Below are positions 32,014-41,718 of a DNA stretch of 64,000 bases, one piece after another. Source of the DNA: Actinobacteria bacterium OV320 (GTDB lineage Bacteria; Actinomycetota; Actinomycetes; Streptomycetales; Streptomycetaceae). A program made the translations under genes and the position numbers. The notes below the pieces were generated by a model that was not told the DNA's origin, did not search any database, and saw only the letters and a list, made by a program, of their open reading frames with translations. Position 1 is the stretch's first letter. Each line of letters begins with the position of its first letter. The stretch spans positions 434,001-498,000 of the forward strand of contig LJCX01000029.1 of NCBI GenBank assembly GCA_001298545.1. The letters run 5' to 3'.

Positions 32014-33042
32014 CTAGCGCTTGGACTTGGGGTCGAGTGCGTCACGCACCGAGTCGCCGAGCAGGTTGAACGCGAGGACGAAGATCACCATGGACAGGCC
32101 CGGGAAGAGCATGAAGGTGAGGTCCTCGGTGTAGAAACTTGCACCCCGCGCGATCATGACGCCCCAGTCCGGGGTCGGGTCGATCATGCCGACTCCGAGG
32201 AAGGCGAGACCCGCTTCAGCGGTGACGTACGCCGGGAGCATCAGCGTGGTCTGGATGATGATGGGCGTCCACAGGTTGGGCAGCAGCTCCTTGAAGACGA
32301 TACGCCCCGGTGATGCACCCGTGACCTTCGCGGCCTCGACGAACTCCCGTTCACGCAGGCCCAGTACCTGGCCGCGCAGCAGCCGGGCGATGGACGCCCA
32401 CCCGAAGGCGGAGAGGACGATGATCAGAGCTGTGGCCCGCAGCCAGGTCGGGATCTCCTCGTCGGGGGCGACGAAGAGCCCGAACACGACCGGCATGAAG
32501 GCGATGAAGAAGAGCGTGGAGGGGAACGACAGCAGGATGTCGATGACCCGGCCCACGAGATAGTCCGTCTTGCCGCCGAGGTAGCCCGCGGTGGTGCCGA
32601 TGACCACACCGACGACCACGGTCAGCACGGTCGCGGCGAGCGCGATGCCCAGCGAGTTGCGGATCGCGTAGAGCAGGAAGGTGAAGACGTCGCGCCCCAG
32701 CTGGGGTTCGATGCCGAACCAGAACTCCGAGCTCATGCCGCCGTTCGGGCCGGACGGGTAGGCGAAGGGGTTCAGCAGCTCGGGCCGCTGGCTGGCGTAC
32801 GTGGTGTAGGGGTCCTTGCCGTACAGCTTGGCTATCAACGGAGCGGCGACGGCGATCACGAAGAAGAAGCCCACGATGCACGCGGACATGACGCCCGTGC
32901 GGTCCCGCTTGAAGCGGTTCCACGCCAGCCGTCCGGGGGAGCGGCCTTCGCTGCCCTTGTGGGTGGAGGGCGTGGGCGACTTCGCGACGCTCTCGTCGGT
33001 CACCTCAAGCGGGGCAGCCGCTGATGGAGTTGGGGGGGTCAT
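32014..33042 (-). CDS. Oligopeptide ABC importer permease (DppC-like), BldKA paralogue
   Basis: 342 residues from the ATG at 33042 with AGGAGC upstream. The soluble N-terminus (~45 residues) is followed by RFKRDRTGVMSACIVGFFF and a long external loop with FWFGIEPQLGRDVF, corresponding closely to BldKA (RFKRDRTGVISAYVV, FWFGLEPGNGYDVF). The EAA loop is EFVEAAKVTGASPGRIVF. It is the first gene of the reverse operon, so its promoter must lie in the 554-bp gap to 33597. Confidence 0.92.
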   Translation of the reverse strand: MTPPTPSAAAPLEVTDESVAKSPTPSTHKGSEGRSPGRLAWNRFKRDRTGVMSACIVGFFFVIAVAAPLIAKLYGKDPYTTYASQRPELLNPFAYPSGPNGGMSSEFWFGIEPQLGRDVFTFLLYAIRNSLGIALAATVLTVVVGVVIGTTAGYLGGKTDYLVGRVIDILLSFPSTLFFIAFMPVVFGLFVAPDEEIPTWLRATALIIVLSAFGWASIARLLRGQVLGLREREFVEAAKVTGASPGRIVFKELLPNLWTPIIIQTTLMLPAYVTAEAGLAFLGVGMIDPTPDWGVMIARGASFYTEDLTFMLFPGLSMVIFVLAFNLLGDSVRDALDPKSKR

Positions 33043-33596
33043 GGTGCTCCTGGCCCACGGGAGGGTCTGATGACTCCGCAGGGCACTCCCTACGGGCTAC
33101 GCCGGACTTTTTCAACGCAATTCGTTCACGGTCAATAAATTCTGGTCTCCCTTGGTTTTCTCTTTACTTTCTTTACCTGGACTTGACCATATCGTAGCTA
33201 CGCGTGTAGCGCGCCGTGATCGTTCCGTGTCTGAATTCGGACCAACTACACTAAACGGGCAAGGGGTTCGATATTCGGACGCCGGGGTGTCGGAATGCGT
33301 ACATCTCGGGGTCACAATCCAACGGTTCGGCATCGGATGGTGAAGATCCGTTGCGCACTGCACCGAAGATCCATCGTGACCTGCGAAGAAGATCCTTTTC
33401 GACCCCCCGCCAGGATCCTGCTGCCGGCCTCCGGCGCACTTGTGCCGTCCCCCGAATAGCCCTCCGATGGCCTCCCGTTGGGCGCGGCCCCTGTGCGTAA
33501 TGCACCTTTTAAGTTGATATTTACCGGTAATGGATCAGTGCTTCGGTGCTGACGGCACAGCGCTCAGGTAAAAGCGCGGTCAATGAGGAGGCATCC
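33043..33596. promoter_or_regulatory. Divergent promoter region between the second and third peptide importers
   Basis: 554 bp without a believable gene and clearly richer in A/T than the surroundings, especially 33110-33280 and 33500-33540. Visible elements are a dyad GCTAC-GCGT-GTAGC (33197-33210) shortly after TTGACC (33184-33189), a repeated ATTCGGA (33235, 33273), and the forward ribosome site GAGGAGG (33585-33591). Promoters for both operons are expected here. I could not assign -10 boxes with confidence. Confidence 0.5.
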
Positions 33597-35228
33597 ATGC
33601 GTGGAGCCACGCACGCCAAGTGGGCCGCATGCGCGGCGGCGGCAGCACTCGCGGCGACGGCGTGCGGGGGCGGGGGGAGCGACAGCGGCGGCGGTGACGG
33701 CGGCGCGGTGCTCAGCTCCTCCTGGGGTGATCCGCAGAACCCGCTGGAGCCCGCCAACACCAACGAGGTGCAGGGCGGCAAGGTCCTCGACATGATCTTC
33801 CGCAGCCTGAAGAAGTACAACCCGGAGACCGGCGCGGCCGAGGACATGCTGGCCGAGAAGATCGAGACCACGGACTCCCAGAACTTCACGATCACCGTCA
33901 AGGACGGCTGGACGTTCAGCAATGGCGAAAAAGTGACGTCGAAATCCTTCGTCACCGCGTGGAACTACGCGGCGAGTCTGAAGAACAACCAGAAGAACGC
34001 CTACTTCTTCGAGTACATCGACGGCTACGCCGCGGCCCATCCCGCCAGTGGCTCGCAGACCACCGACGTCCTGTCCGGGCTCAAGGTCGTCAACGACAGG
34101 ACCTTCACCGTCAAGCTCAAGCAGAAGTTCTCCACCTTCCCCGACACCCTGGGCTACCCCGCCTACGCCCCGTTGCCGCAGGCCTTCTTCACCGACCACG
34201 CGAACTGGGTGAAGAAACCGATCGGAAACGGGCCGTACACGATCGACTCCTACACCAAGGGCTCCCAGATGGCCCTGAAGAAGTGGGACGGCTACCCCGG
34301 TGACGACAAGGCGGAGAACGGCGGCGTGACCCTGAAGGTCTACACCGACAACAACACCGCCTACACCGATCTGCTGGCCGGCAACCTCGACCTGGTCGAC
34401 GACGTGCCCGCGGCCCAGCTCAAGAACGTCAAGAACGACCTCGGCGACCGCTATCTGAACACCCCCGCCGGCATCATCCAGACCCTGGCCTTCCCCTTCT
34501 ACGACAAGAAGTGGAACACCACCGGCTCGGACAAGGTCCGTACCGGCCTCTCCCGCGCGATCGACCGCAAACAGATCACCGAGACGATCTTCCAGAACAC
34601 CCGCACCCCCGCCACCGACTGGACCTCCCCGGTGCTCGGCGAGGAGGGCGGCTTCAAGGAAGGCCTGTGCGGGGACGCCTGCGAGTACGACCCCGCCGCG
34701 GCGAAGAAGCTCATCCAGGAGGGCGGCGGCCTGCCCGGCGGCCAGGTGAAGATCACATACAACGCGGACACCGGATCCCACAAACAGTGGGTCGACGCGG
34801 TCTGCAACTCGATCAACAACGCCCTCGACAACGACAAGGCCTGCGTCGGCAACCCGGTCGGCACGTTCGCGGACTTCCGCACCCAGATCGGCGACCGGAA
34901 GATGACCGGACCCTTCCGGGCGGGGTGGCAGATGGACTACCCCCTCATCCAGAACTTCCTCCAGCCGCTCTACTACACGAACGCCTCCTCCAACGACGGC
35001 AAGTGGTCCAACAAGGACTTCGACAAGCTCGTCGACCAGGCCAACGCCGAGACCGACACCGCCAAGGCCGTGGAGATCTTCCAGCAGGCCGAAGGGGTCG
35101 TCCGCGACAACATGGCCGCCATCCCGCTCTGGTACCAGAACGGCAGCGCCGGCTACTCGGAGCGGCTCTCGAACGTCAAGCTCAACCCGTTCTCCGTCCC
35201 GGTCTACAACGAGATCAAGGTCAGCTGA
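33597..35228 (+). CDS. Peptide-binding lipoprotein of the third ABC importer
   Basis: 543 residues from the ATG at 33597 with GAGGAGG 5 bp upstream. The signal peptide has lipobox ATAC (Cys ~23) and a Gly/Ser-rich linker. It is SBP family 5 (OppA-like): GDPQNPLEPANTNEVQGGK, GWTFSNGEKVTSKSFVTAWN, and AGWQMDYPLIQNFLQPLYY. It is closer to OppA-type proteins than to BldKB. It is the first gene of an operon in which the permease gene follows after only 6 bp, with no hairpin. Confidence 0.92.
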   Translation: MRGATHAKWAACAAAAALAATACGGGGSDSGGGDGGAVLSSSWGDPQNPLEPANTNEVQGGKVLDMIFRSLKKYNPETGAAEDMLAEKIETTDSQNFTITVKDGWTFSNGEKVTSKSFVTAWNYAASLKNNQKNAYFFEYIDGYAAAHPASGSQTTDVLSGLKVVNDRTFTVKLKQKFSTFPDTLGYPAYAPLPQAFFTDHANWVKKPIGNGPYTIDSYTKGSQMALKKWDGYPGDDKAENGGVTLKVYTDNNTAYTDLLAGNLDLVDDVPAAQLKNVKNDLGDRYLNTPAGIIQTLAFPFYDKKWNTTGSDKVRTGLSRAIDRKQITETIFQNTRTPATDWTSPVLGEEGGFKEGLCGDACEYDPAAAKKLIQEGGGLPGGQVKITYNADTGSHKQWVDAVCNSINNALDNDKACVGNPVGTFADFRTQIGDRKMTGPFRAGWQMDYPLIQNFLQPLYYTNASSNDGKWSNKDFDKLVDQANAETDTAKAVEIFQQAEGVVRDNMAAIPLWYQNGSAGYSERLSNVKLNPFSVPVYNEIKVS

Positions 35229-35234
35229 CCCGCC

Positions 35235-36158
35235 ATGGGCCGGTATGTGATCCGGCGTCTGCTCCAGATGATCCCGGTGTTCATCGGTGCCACGCTGTTG
35301 ATCTTCCTGATGGTGAACGTGATGGGCGACCCCATCGCGGGCCTGTGCGGCGACCGGGAATGCGACCCGGCCACCGCCGCCCAGCTGCAGAAGGAGTTCG
35401 GTCTCGACAAGCCGGTCTGGCAGCAGTACCTGACCTACATGGGGAACGTCTTCACCGGAGACTTCGGTACGGCGTTCAACGGCCAGCCGGTCACCGAACT
35501 GATGGCGACGGCCTTCCCGGTCACCATCCGGCTGACGATCGTCGCGATCGTCTTCGAGATCGTCATCGGCATCACCCTCGGCGTGGTGACGGGTCTGCGC
35601 CGCGGCCGGCCCGTCGACACCGGGGTCCTGCTGCTCACCCTCGTCGTGATCTCCGTCCCCACCTTCGTCACCGGCCTGCTGCTCCAGCTGCTGCTCGGCG
35701 TGGAATGGGGCTGGATCAAACCGTCGGTCTCCTCGGAGGCCACCTTCGGTGAGCTGATCGTGCCGGGCCTGGTGCTCGCCTCCGTCTCGCTGGCGTACGT
35801 CACCCGACTGACCCGCACCTCCATCGCCGAGAACCGACGGTCCGACTACGTCCGCACGGCTGTCGCCAAGGGGCTGCCCCGCCGCCGGGTCGTCACCCGG
35901 CACCTGCTGCGCAACTCCCTCATCCCCGTGGTCACCTTCATCGGCACCGACATCGGCGCCCTGATGGGCGGCGCGATCGTCACCGAGCGCATCTTCAACA
36001 TCCACGGCGTCGGCTTCCAGCTCTACCAGGGGATCCTCCGCCAGAACACCCAGACCGTCGTCGGTTTCGTGACCGTCCTCGTCCTGGTCTTCCTGGTGGC
36101 CAACCTGCTCGTCGACCTGCTGTACGCCGTACTCGACCCGAGGATCCGCTATGCCTGA
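35235..36158 (+). CDS. Peptide ABC importer permease (DppB/OppB-like)
   Basis: 307 residues from the ATG at 35235. MGRYVIRRLLQMIPVFIGA is the typical OppB first helix, and six helices are visible overall. The EAA loop is SDYVRTAVAKGLPRRRVV. LMGGAIVTERIFNIHGVG is the conserved late OppB segment. It begins 6 bp after the binding-protein gene and overlaps the next permease gene by 8 bp, so translation is coupled. Confidence 0.93.
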   Translation: MGRYVIRRLLQMIPVFIGATLLIFLMVNVMGDPIAGLCGDRECDPATAAQLQKEFGLDKPVWQQYLTYMGNVFTGDFGTAFNGQPVTELMATAFPVTIRLTIVAIVFEIVIGITLGVVTGLRRGRPVDTGVLLLTLVVISVPTFVTGLLLQLLLGVEWGWIKPSVSSEATFGELIVPGLVLASVSLAYVTRLTRTSIAENRRSDYVRTAVAKGLPRRRVVTRHLLRNSLIPVVTFIGTDIGALMGGAIVTERIFNIHGVGFQLYQGILRQNTQTVVGFVTVLVLVFLVANLLVDLLYAVLDPRIRYA

Positions 36159-37161
36159 GCCGACGCCGGAGCACCATCTGCCGGGCGCCGGCCGCACCCC
36201 GGAGGACGGAGCCATCGCCGACACCGGCATGGGCGGCGCGATGGACCTGGCCACGGCAGAGGGCGAGACCCTGGAGAAGACACCCGGCGGGCCGCAGGGC
36301 ACCGGGCCGTCCGAGAAGGCCCGTTCCCTCTGGTCCGACGCCTGGCGGGACCTGCGCCGCAACCCGGTCTTCATCATCTCCGGCCTGGTCATCCTCTTCC
36401 TGGTCTTCATCTCGCTGTGGCCCGGCTCCATCACCTGGCTGAGCCCCCTCAAGTGCGACCTCGCCAAGGCCCAGGAGGGCTCCCAGCCCGGCCACCCGTT
36501 CGGCTTCGACGGCCAGGGCTGCGACGTCTACACACGCGTCGTCTACGGCGCCCGCACGTCCGTCACGGTCGGCGTCCTGGCCACCCTCGGCGTCGCCCTG
36601 CTCGGCAGCGTGCTGGGCGGTCTGGCCGGGTTCTTCGGCGGGGCGGGGGACTCGATCCTGTCCCGGATCACCGACATCTTCTTCGCCATCCCGGTCGTCC
36701 TCGGCGGCCTGGTCCTCCTCTCCGTGGTGACCAGCAATACGGTCTGGCCGGTCATCGGGTTCATGGTGCTGCTCGGCTGGCCCCAGATCTCCCGGATCGC
36801 CCGCGGCTCGGTGATCACCGTCAAACAGAACGACTTCGTCCAGGCGGCCCGGGCCCTGGGCGCCACCCACTCGCGGCTGCTGCTGCGGCACATCGCGCCG
36901 AACGCGGTCGCCCCGGTGATCGTCGTGGCGACCATCGCGCTCGGCACGTTCATCTCGCTGGAGGCGACCCTGTCCTACCTCGGCGTCGGACTGAAACCGC
37001 CGACCGTCTCCTGGGGCATCGACATCTCCGCAGCCTCGCCCTACATCCGCAACGCCCCGCACGCCCTGCTGTGGCCCTCGGGCGCCCTGGCCCTCACGGT
37101 CCTGGCGTTCATCATGCTCGGCGACGCGGTGCGCGACGCCCTCGACCCGAAGCTGAGGTGA
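36151..37161 (+). CDS. Peptide ABC importer permease (DppC/OppC-like)
   Basis: 336 residues. The soluble N-terminus (~70 residues) is followed by RNPVFIISGLVILFLVFI, an external loop, and five more helices. The EAA loop is FVQAARALGATHSRLLLRH. ATLSYLGVGLKPPTVSWG is the conserved OppC segment. Its ATG lies inside the previous gene (8-bp overlap). It forms the membrane channel with the OppB-like protein. Confidence 0.93.
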   Translation: MPEPTPEHHLPGAGRTPEDGAIADTGMGGAMDLATAEGETLEKTPGGPQGTGPSEKARSLWSDAWRDLRRNPVFIISGLVILFLVFISLWPGSITWLSPLKCDLAKAQEGSQPGHPFGFDGQGCDVYTRVVYGARTSVTVGVLATLGVALLGSVLGGLAGFFGGAGDSILSRITDIFFAIPVVLGGLVLLSVVTSNTVWPVIGFMVLLGWPQISRIARGSVITVKQNDFVQAARALGATHSRLLLRHIAPNAVAPVIVVATIALGTFISLEATLSYLGVGLKPPTVSWGIDISAASPYIRNAPHALLWPSGALALTVLAFIMLGDAVRDALDPKLR

Positions 37162-37168
37162 CGGCCGG

Positions 37169-38170
37169 ATGCTGCTCGAAGTACGCGACCTGCACGTGGA
37201 GTTCCGCACCCGGGACGGGATCGCCAGAGCCGTCAACGGCGTCAGCTACGGCGTGGACGCGGGCGAGACCCTCGCCGTGCTCGGCGAGTCCGGCTCCGGC
37301 AAGTCCGTCACCGCCCAGGCGATCATGGGCATCCTCGATGTGCCGCCGGGCCGGATCACCGGCGGCGAGATCCTCTTCCGCGGCAAGGACCTGCTGCGCT
37401 TCAAGGAGGAGGAACGCCGCAAGGTACGCGGCGCCGAGATGGCGATGATCTTCCAGGACGCCCTGTCGTCCCTGAACCCCGTGCTGTCGGTGGGCGACCA
37501 GCTCGGCGAGATGTTCGTCGTGCACCGGGGGATGTCCAGGAAGGACGCGCGGACCAAGGCCGTGGAGCTGATGGACCGCGTCCGCATCCCGGGCGCCCGG
37601 GAACGGGTCAGGGACTACCCGCACCAGTTCTCCGGCGGTATGCGCCAGCGCATCATGATCGCGATGGCGATGGCCCTGGAGCCGGCGCTCATCATCGCCG
37701 ACGAACCCACCACCGCCCTCGACGTCACCGTCCAGGCCCAGGTCATGGACCTGCTCGCGGAACTCCAGCGCGAGTACCACATGGGCCTGATCCTCATCAC
37801 CCACGACCTGGGCGTGGTCGCGGACGTGGCCGACCGGATCGCGGTGATGTACGCGGGCCGGATCGTCGAGTCGGCCCCGGTCCACGACATCTACAAGGCC
37901 CCGGCCCACCCCTACACGCGAGGCCTGCTCGACTCCATCCCGCGGCTGGACCAGAAGGGCCAGGAGCTCTACGCCATCAAGGGCCTGCCGCCCAACCTCA
38001 TGCACATCCCGCCCGGCTGCGCCTTCAACCCGCGCTGCCCGATGGCCCAGGACGTGTGCCGTACGGACGTGCCCCCGCTGTACGCGGTCACCGAGGTCGA
38101 AGAGGTCGACGAGTCCGACGCGGACCGCACGAGCGCGTGCCACTTCTGGAGGGAGTGCCTGCATGGCTAG
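37169..38170 (+). CDS. Peptide ABC importer ATPase (DppD/OppD-like)
   Basis: 333 residues from the ATG at 37169, 7 bp after the permease gene. Walker A is GESGSGKSVT, the signature FSGGMRQRIMIAMAMAL, Walker B LIIADEPTTALDVT, the switch ITHDLGVV, and the C-terminal CAFNPRCPMAQDVC. It overlaps the next ATPase gene by 8 bp. Confidence 0.94.
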   Translation: MLLEVRDLHVEFRTRDGIARAVNGVSYGVDAGETLAVLGESGSGKSVTAQAIMGILDVPPGRITGGEILFRGKDLLRFKEEERRKVRGAEMAMIFQDALSSLNPVLSVGDQLGEMFVVHRGMSRKDARTKAVELMDRVRIPGARERVRDYPHQFSGGMRQRIMIAMAMALEPALIIADEPTTALDVTVQAQVMDLLAELQREYHMGLILITHDLGVVADVADRIAVMYAGRIVESAPVHDIYKAPAHPYTRGLLDSIPRLDQKGQELYAIKGLPPNLMHIPPGCAFNPRCPMAQDVCRTDVPPLYAVTEVEEVDESDADRTSACHFWRECLHG

Positions 38171-39263
38171 TTCCGCATCGGCCGAGCCGATCCTCGAAGT
38201 GAACGGGCTGGTCAAGCACTACCCGCTCACCCAGGGCATCCTGTTCAGGAAGCAGGTCGGCGCGGTCAAGGCCGTCGACGGCGTCGACTTCACCCTTCAC
38301 CGCGGCGAGACCCTGGGCATCGTCGGGGAGTCCGGCTGCGGCAAGTCCACGGTCGCCAAGATGCTGGTCAACCTGGAGAAGCCGACGGCGGGGGAGATCC
38401 GCTACAAGGGCGAGGACGTCACCGGCCTGTCGGGCAAGGCGCTGCGGGCCGTCCGGCGCAACATCCAGATGGTCTTCCAGGACCCGTACACCTCGCTCAA
38501 CCCGCGCATGACCGTCGGCGACATCATCGGGGAGCCGTACGAGATCCACCCCGAGGTCGCGCCCAAGGGCGACCGGCGCAGAAAGGTCCAGGACCTGCTG
38601 GACGTCGTCGGGCTCAACCCCGAGTACATCAACCGCTACCCGCACCAGTTCTCCGGCGGCCAGCGGCAGCGGATCGGCATCGCGCGGGGGCTGGCCCTGC
38701 GTCCGGAGGTGATCGTCGCCGACGAGCCGGTGTCCGCGCTGGACGTGTCGGTGCAGGCACAGGTGATCAACCTGCTGGACCGGCTCCAGAGCGAGTTCGA
38801 CCTCTCCTACCTCTTCATCGCCCACGACCTCTCGATCGTCCGCCACATCTCGGACCGGGTGGGGGTGATGTACCTCGGCCGGATCGTGGAGATCGGCCGC
38901 GACGCCGAGATCTACGACCATCCGACGCACCCCTACACGCAGGCCCTGCTCTCCGCGGTGCCCGTTCCGGACCCGGAGGCGCGGGAGCACCGGGAGCGGA
39001 TCATCCTGGCGGGCGACGTCCCGTCCCCGACGAACATCCCCTCCGGCTGCCGCTTCCGCACCCGCTGCTGGAAGGCGCGGGAGCGGTGCGAGCTGGAGGT
39101 GCCGGTGCTGGCGGTCCCGGCGGAGTTCCGGCACGCGGCCGGCCCGGCGGCGCACGACTCGGCCTGTCACTTCGCGGAGGAGAAGCAGGTGGTCCCACCG
39201 GAGGAAACACGGGAGGAACCACCGGAGGAACCACCGGATGATCACACCAACGGCGGTGTATAG
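38163..39263 (+). CDS. Peptide ABC importer ATPase (DppF/OppF-like)
   Basis: 366 residues from an ATG inside the previous gene, with GGAGGGA as ribosome site. Walker A is GESGCGKSTVAKML, the signature FSGGQRQRIGIARGLAL, Walker B VIVADEPVSALDVS, the switch IAHDLSIV, and the C-terminal GCRFRTRCWKARERC. A Pro/Glu-rich tail (PPEETREEPPEEPP) ends the protein. It is the last gene of the third importer, and a terminator lies ~110 bp downstream. Confidence 0.94.
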   Translation: MASSASAEPILEVNGLVKHYPLTQGILFRKQVGAVKAVDGVDFTLHRGETLGIVGESGCGKSTVAKMLVNLEKPTAGEIRYKGEDVTGLSGKALRAVRRNIQMVFQDPYTSLNPRMTVGDIIGEPYEIHPEVAPKGDRRRKVQDLLDVVGLNPEYINRYPHQFSGGQRQRIGIARGLALRPEVIVADEPVSALDVSVQAQVINLLDRLQSEFDLSYLFIAHDLSIVRHISDRVGVMYLGRIVEIGRDAEIYDHPTHPYTQALLSAVPVPDPEAREHRERIILAGDVPSPTNIPSGCRFRTRCWKARERCELEVPVLAVPAEFRHAAGPAAHDSACHFAEEKQVVPPEETREEPPEEPPDDHTNGGV

Positions 39264-39371
39264 CAGCACATTTGCTCAGCAACCGCGTTAACACACAGGC
39301 AACTTGACCGACCCGATTCCGATATACGGACGGGCCACTCTGAACAGCGTACGGCCGTGCGGGTGCCGTAA

Positions 39372-39403
39372 ACGGGCCGGGAGCGCCATGTCTCCCGGCC
39401 CGT
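39372..39403. terminator. Terminator between the third importer and the S9 peptidase
   Basis: Perfect 12-bp stem (ACGGGCCGGGAG / CTCCCGGCCCGT) with an 8-nt loop between two convergent genes; it ends 16 bp before the peptidase stop and can serve both. Confidence 0.85.
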
Positions 39404-39419
39404 TGCCGTGCCTACGGCA

Positions 39420-41537
39420 CTACGTCAGCCCCAGTGAACGCTTGAGGAAGTCCACCTGGAGCAGCAGCAGGTTCTCCGCGACCTGTTCCTGGGGGGTCAT
39501 GTGGGTGACGCCCGACAGGGGGAGTACCTCGTGCGGGCGGCCGGCGGCCAGCAGGGCCGAGGAGAGCCGCAGGCTGTGGGCGACGACCACGTTGTCGTCG
39601 GCCAGCCCGTGGACGATCATCAGCGGGCGGTGGGTTCCGGCGGGCGAGGAGAGCCCCTCGTCGGTGACGAGCGAGCTCTTCGCGTACGCCTGCGGGGTGG
39701 TGGCCGGGTCGCCGAGGTAGCGCTCGGTGTAGTGGGTGTCGTAGAGCCGCCAGTCGGTCACCGGGGCGCCCGCGATGCCGGCGTGGAAGACGTCGGGGCG
39801 GCGCAGCACCGCCAGGGCCGCGAGCCAGCCGCCGTAGGACCAGCCGCGGATCGCCACCCGGGAGAGGTCGAGGGGATGGCTCTTCGCCAGCTCCTCCAGC
39901 GCCTCGACCTGGTCGTCCAGGCTGACCGTGAGGTCGTGGTGGATCGCCTTCTCCCAGCCGGGGGAACGGCCCGGGGTGCCCCGCCCGTCGGCGACGACCA
40001 CCGCGAAACCCTGGTCGGCGAACCACTGGGAGGTCAGGTGGGCGTTGTGCGCGGCGAGCACCCGGGGTCCGTGCGGGCCGCCGTAGGGATCCATGAGCAC
40101 GGGCAGGGGGGTGTCACCGGGGTAGTCCGTAGGCATAAGCACGGCGCACGGGATGCGCCGTGCGCCCCCTTCGGTGAGCTGTACGCGGGGGGACAGACCG
40201 GGATCTTCGGCGTACGACCGGACAGTCGCCGCCGGCTTCCCGTCCCGCAGGACCCGCGCCACGCTGCCCGGCCGGTCGAGCACCGCCGACACCAGAACGG
40301 TCACGTTCCCCGAGCGCACCGCCGAGTGCACCCCGGGCTCCTGGGAGAGGCGCTCGACGCCGAGTTCGTTGACCCGGTAGACGTGCACCTCACCGGTTTC
40401 CGGCGCCGCCGCGTCCGCCCCGGCCGAGGCGGCGACCAGCACGTCGTCGGAGGTGACGTCGAGCACCGCACGTACGTGCAACTGGGCGCCCGTCAGCGGG
40501 CGTTCCCCGACCGCCAGGACCCGGGCGCCGCCCTCGTCGGCGATCCTGACCAACTGTCCCGACGGGCTCCAGCACGGCACGCCAGGGAAAAGATCGAGCC
40601 AAATACGATCTTCGTCGGCGTGCACCATCCGGGTCGCCCCGGAGTCGGTGTCCACCGCCAGGAACAGCTGACTGCGCTGGTCGCGCGCCTGTACGAGCAG
40701 CAGCGGCGCCCCCGCCCCTGACCAGTGCACTCGCGCCAGATACGGATAACGCGCCCGGTCCCAGACGACCTCCGTGCGCACCCCGTCGAGCCCGAACACG
40801 AACAGCCGCACCTCGGCGTTGGCCGTCCCGGCAGCCGGATAGGGCACGTGTTGTGGGTCACGTTTCGGCTCGGCCGGATCGGAGATCCACCACCGCTCCA
40901 CGGGCGCGTCGTCCGCCCGCGTGACCAGCAGTCGATCCGACTCCGGAGACCACCAGAACCCCCGCGAGCGGCCCATCTCCTCGGCCGCGATGAACTCGGC
41001 CAATCCATAGGAAACCGTGTCCGATTCCGGCTCCGCCAGCGCCCGGTCGCCGTCACCCTCGGCGCCCACCACCCGCAGGGCGCCCCCGACGACGTACGCG
41101 ACGAGCCGCCCGTCGGGGGACGGACGGGGGTCGATCACCGGCCCGGGGACCGCGAGTTCGGTCGCCGTACCGGCCCGCAGCTCCGCCGTGAAAAGCCGCC
41201 CTGACAAGGCGAAAGACGCCAGCTCGACGGCGTCGTCGGTGGCGTAGCCGATGATCCCGGCGCCGCCCTCACGGCTGCGCTCGCGACGGGCGCGCTCCTG
41301 CGGCGAGAGGTCCTCCGAGGTGCCGCCGAGGAGGGCGCGCGGGTCGGCTGCCGGGCGCTCCGTGCCGTCCGCAGGGTCGAGGACCCACAGCGCACCCGCG
41401 CGGTCCGTGCCGGAGCCGGAGCGCAGGAACACGACCCGGGAGCTGTCGGGGGCCACCGTGAACGAACGCGGCGCGCCGAGGGTGAATCGCTGGGTGCGGG
41501 CGTGTCTGCGGGGGAAGGAGTCGGACTCGGTCGTCAT
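39420..41537 (-). CDS. S9 family (dipeptidyl-peptidase IV-like) prolyl peptidase
   Basis: 705 residues, predicted cytoplasmic since no signal peptide is visible. The N-terminal ~450 residues are a DPP-IV-type beta-propeller (EEMGRSRGFWWSPESDRLLV, YPYLARVHWSG). The C-terminal ~250 residues are an alpha/beta-hydrolase with the nucleophile in GWSYGGWLA, the Asp in HGLADDNV and the His in GVTHM. It probably cleaves dipeptides or prolyl bonds from peptides. Its position beside three peptide importers suggests it may digest imported peptides (inference). Start doubt: GGAGG lies directly against the chosen ATG, with no spacer. Confidence 0.9.
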   Translation of the reverse strand: MTTESDSFPRRHARTQRFTLGAPRSFTVAPDSSRVVFLRSGSGTDRAGALWVLDPADGTERPAADPRALLGGTSEDLSPQERARRERSREGGAGIIGYATDDAVELASFALSGRLFTAELRAGTATELAVPGPVIDPRPSPDGRLVAYVVGGALRVVGAEGDGDRALAEPESDTVSYGLAEFIAAEEMGRSRGFWWSPESDRLLVTRADDAPVERWWISDPAEPKRDPQHVPYPAAGTANAEVRLFVFGLDGVRTEVVWDRARYPYLARVHWSGAGAPLLLVQARDQRSQLFLAVDTDSGATRMVHADEDRIWLDLFPGVPCWSPSGQLVRIADEGGARVLAVGERPLTGAQLHVRAVLDVTSDDVLVAASAGADAAAPETGEVHVYRVNELGVERLSQEPGVHSAVRSGNVTVLVSAVLDRPGSVARVLRDGKPAATVRSYAEDPGLSPRVQLTEGGARRIPCAVLMPTDYPGDTPLPVLMDPYGGPHGPRVLAAHNAHLTSQWFADQGFAVVVADGRGTPGRSPGWEKAIHHDLTVSLDDQVEALEELAKSHPLDLSRVAIRGWSYGGWLAALAVLRRPDVFHAGIAGAPVTDWRLYDTHYTERYLGDPATTPQAYAKSSLVTDEGLSSPAGTHRPLMIVHGLADDNVVVAHSLRLSSALLAAGRPHEVLPLSGVTHMTPQEQVAENLLLLQVDFLKRSLGLT

Positions 41538-41594
41538 CCTCCGACCATATTGGCCATGCGACCCCCTTGTGCGGCTGTGCGCCGCGAGATGCGC

Positions 41595-41631
41595 ACCCAC
41601 ACATAGTTATGATCACTAGCGCTGTGTGGGT
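41595..41631. promoter_or_regulatory. 9-bp arm dyad upstream of the small membrane protein
   Basis: Perfect arms ACCCACACA (41595-41603) and TGTGTGGGT (41623-41631) with a 19-bp A/T-rich centre that contains a nested TAGT...ACTA. It lies in the 181-bp divergent gap between the peptidase and the small membrane gene, and may be an operator. Confidence 0.4.
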
Positions 41632-41718
41632 ATGAACCTGCTGGCTGATGTATGGATTTACAAGTTCCCTTGTTCTGCTTTTGCCCCCACGTTCCCGGGT
41701 CCTTGGAGGTGAACCGCC

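Noticed and set aside
33540..33600. Upstream start extending the third importer's lipoprotein by 17 residues
   Set aside because: It would place charged residues before the signal peptide; the ATG at 33597 has GAGGAGG at ideal spacing.
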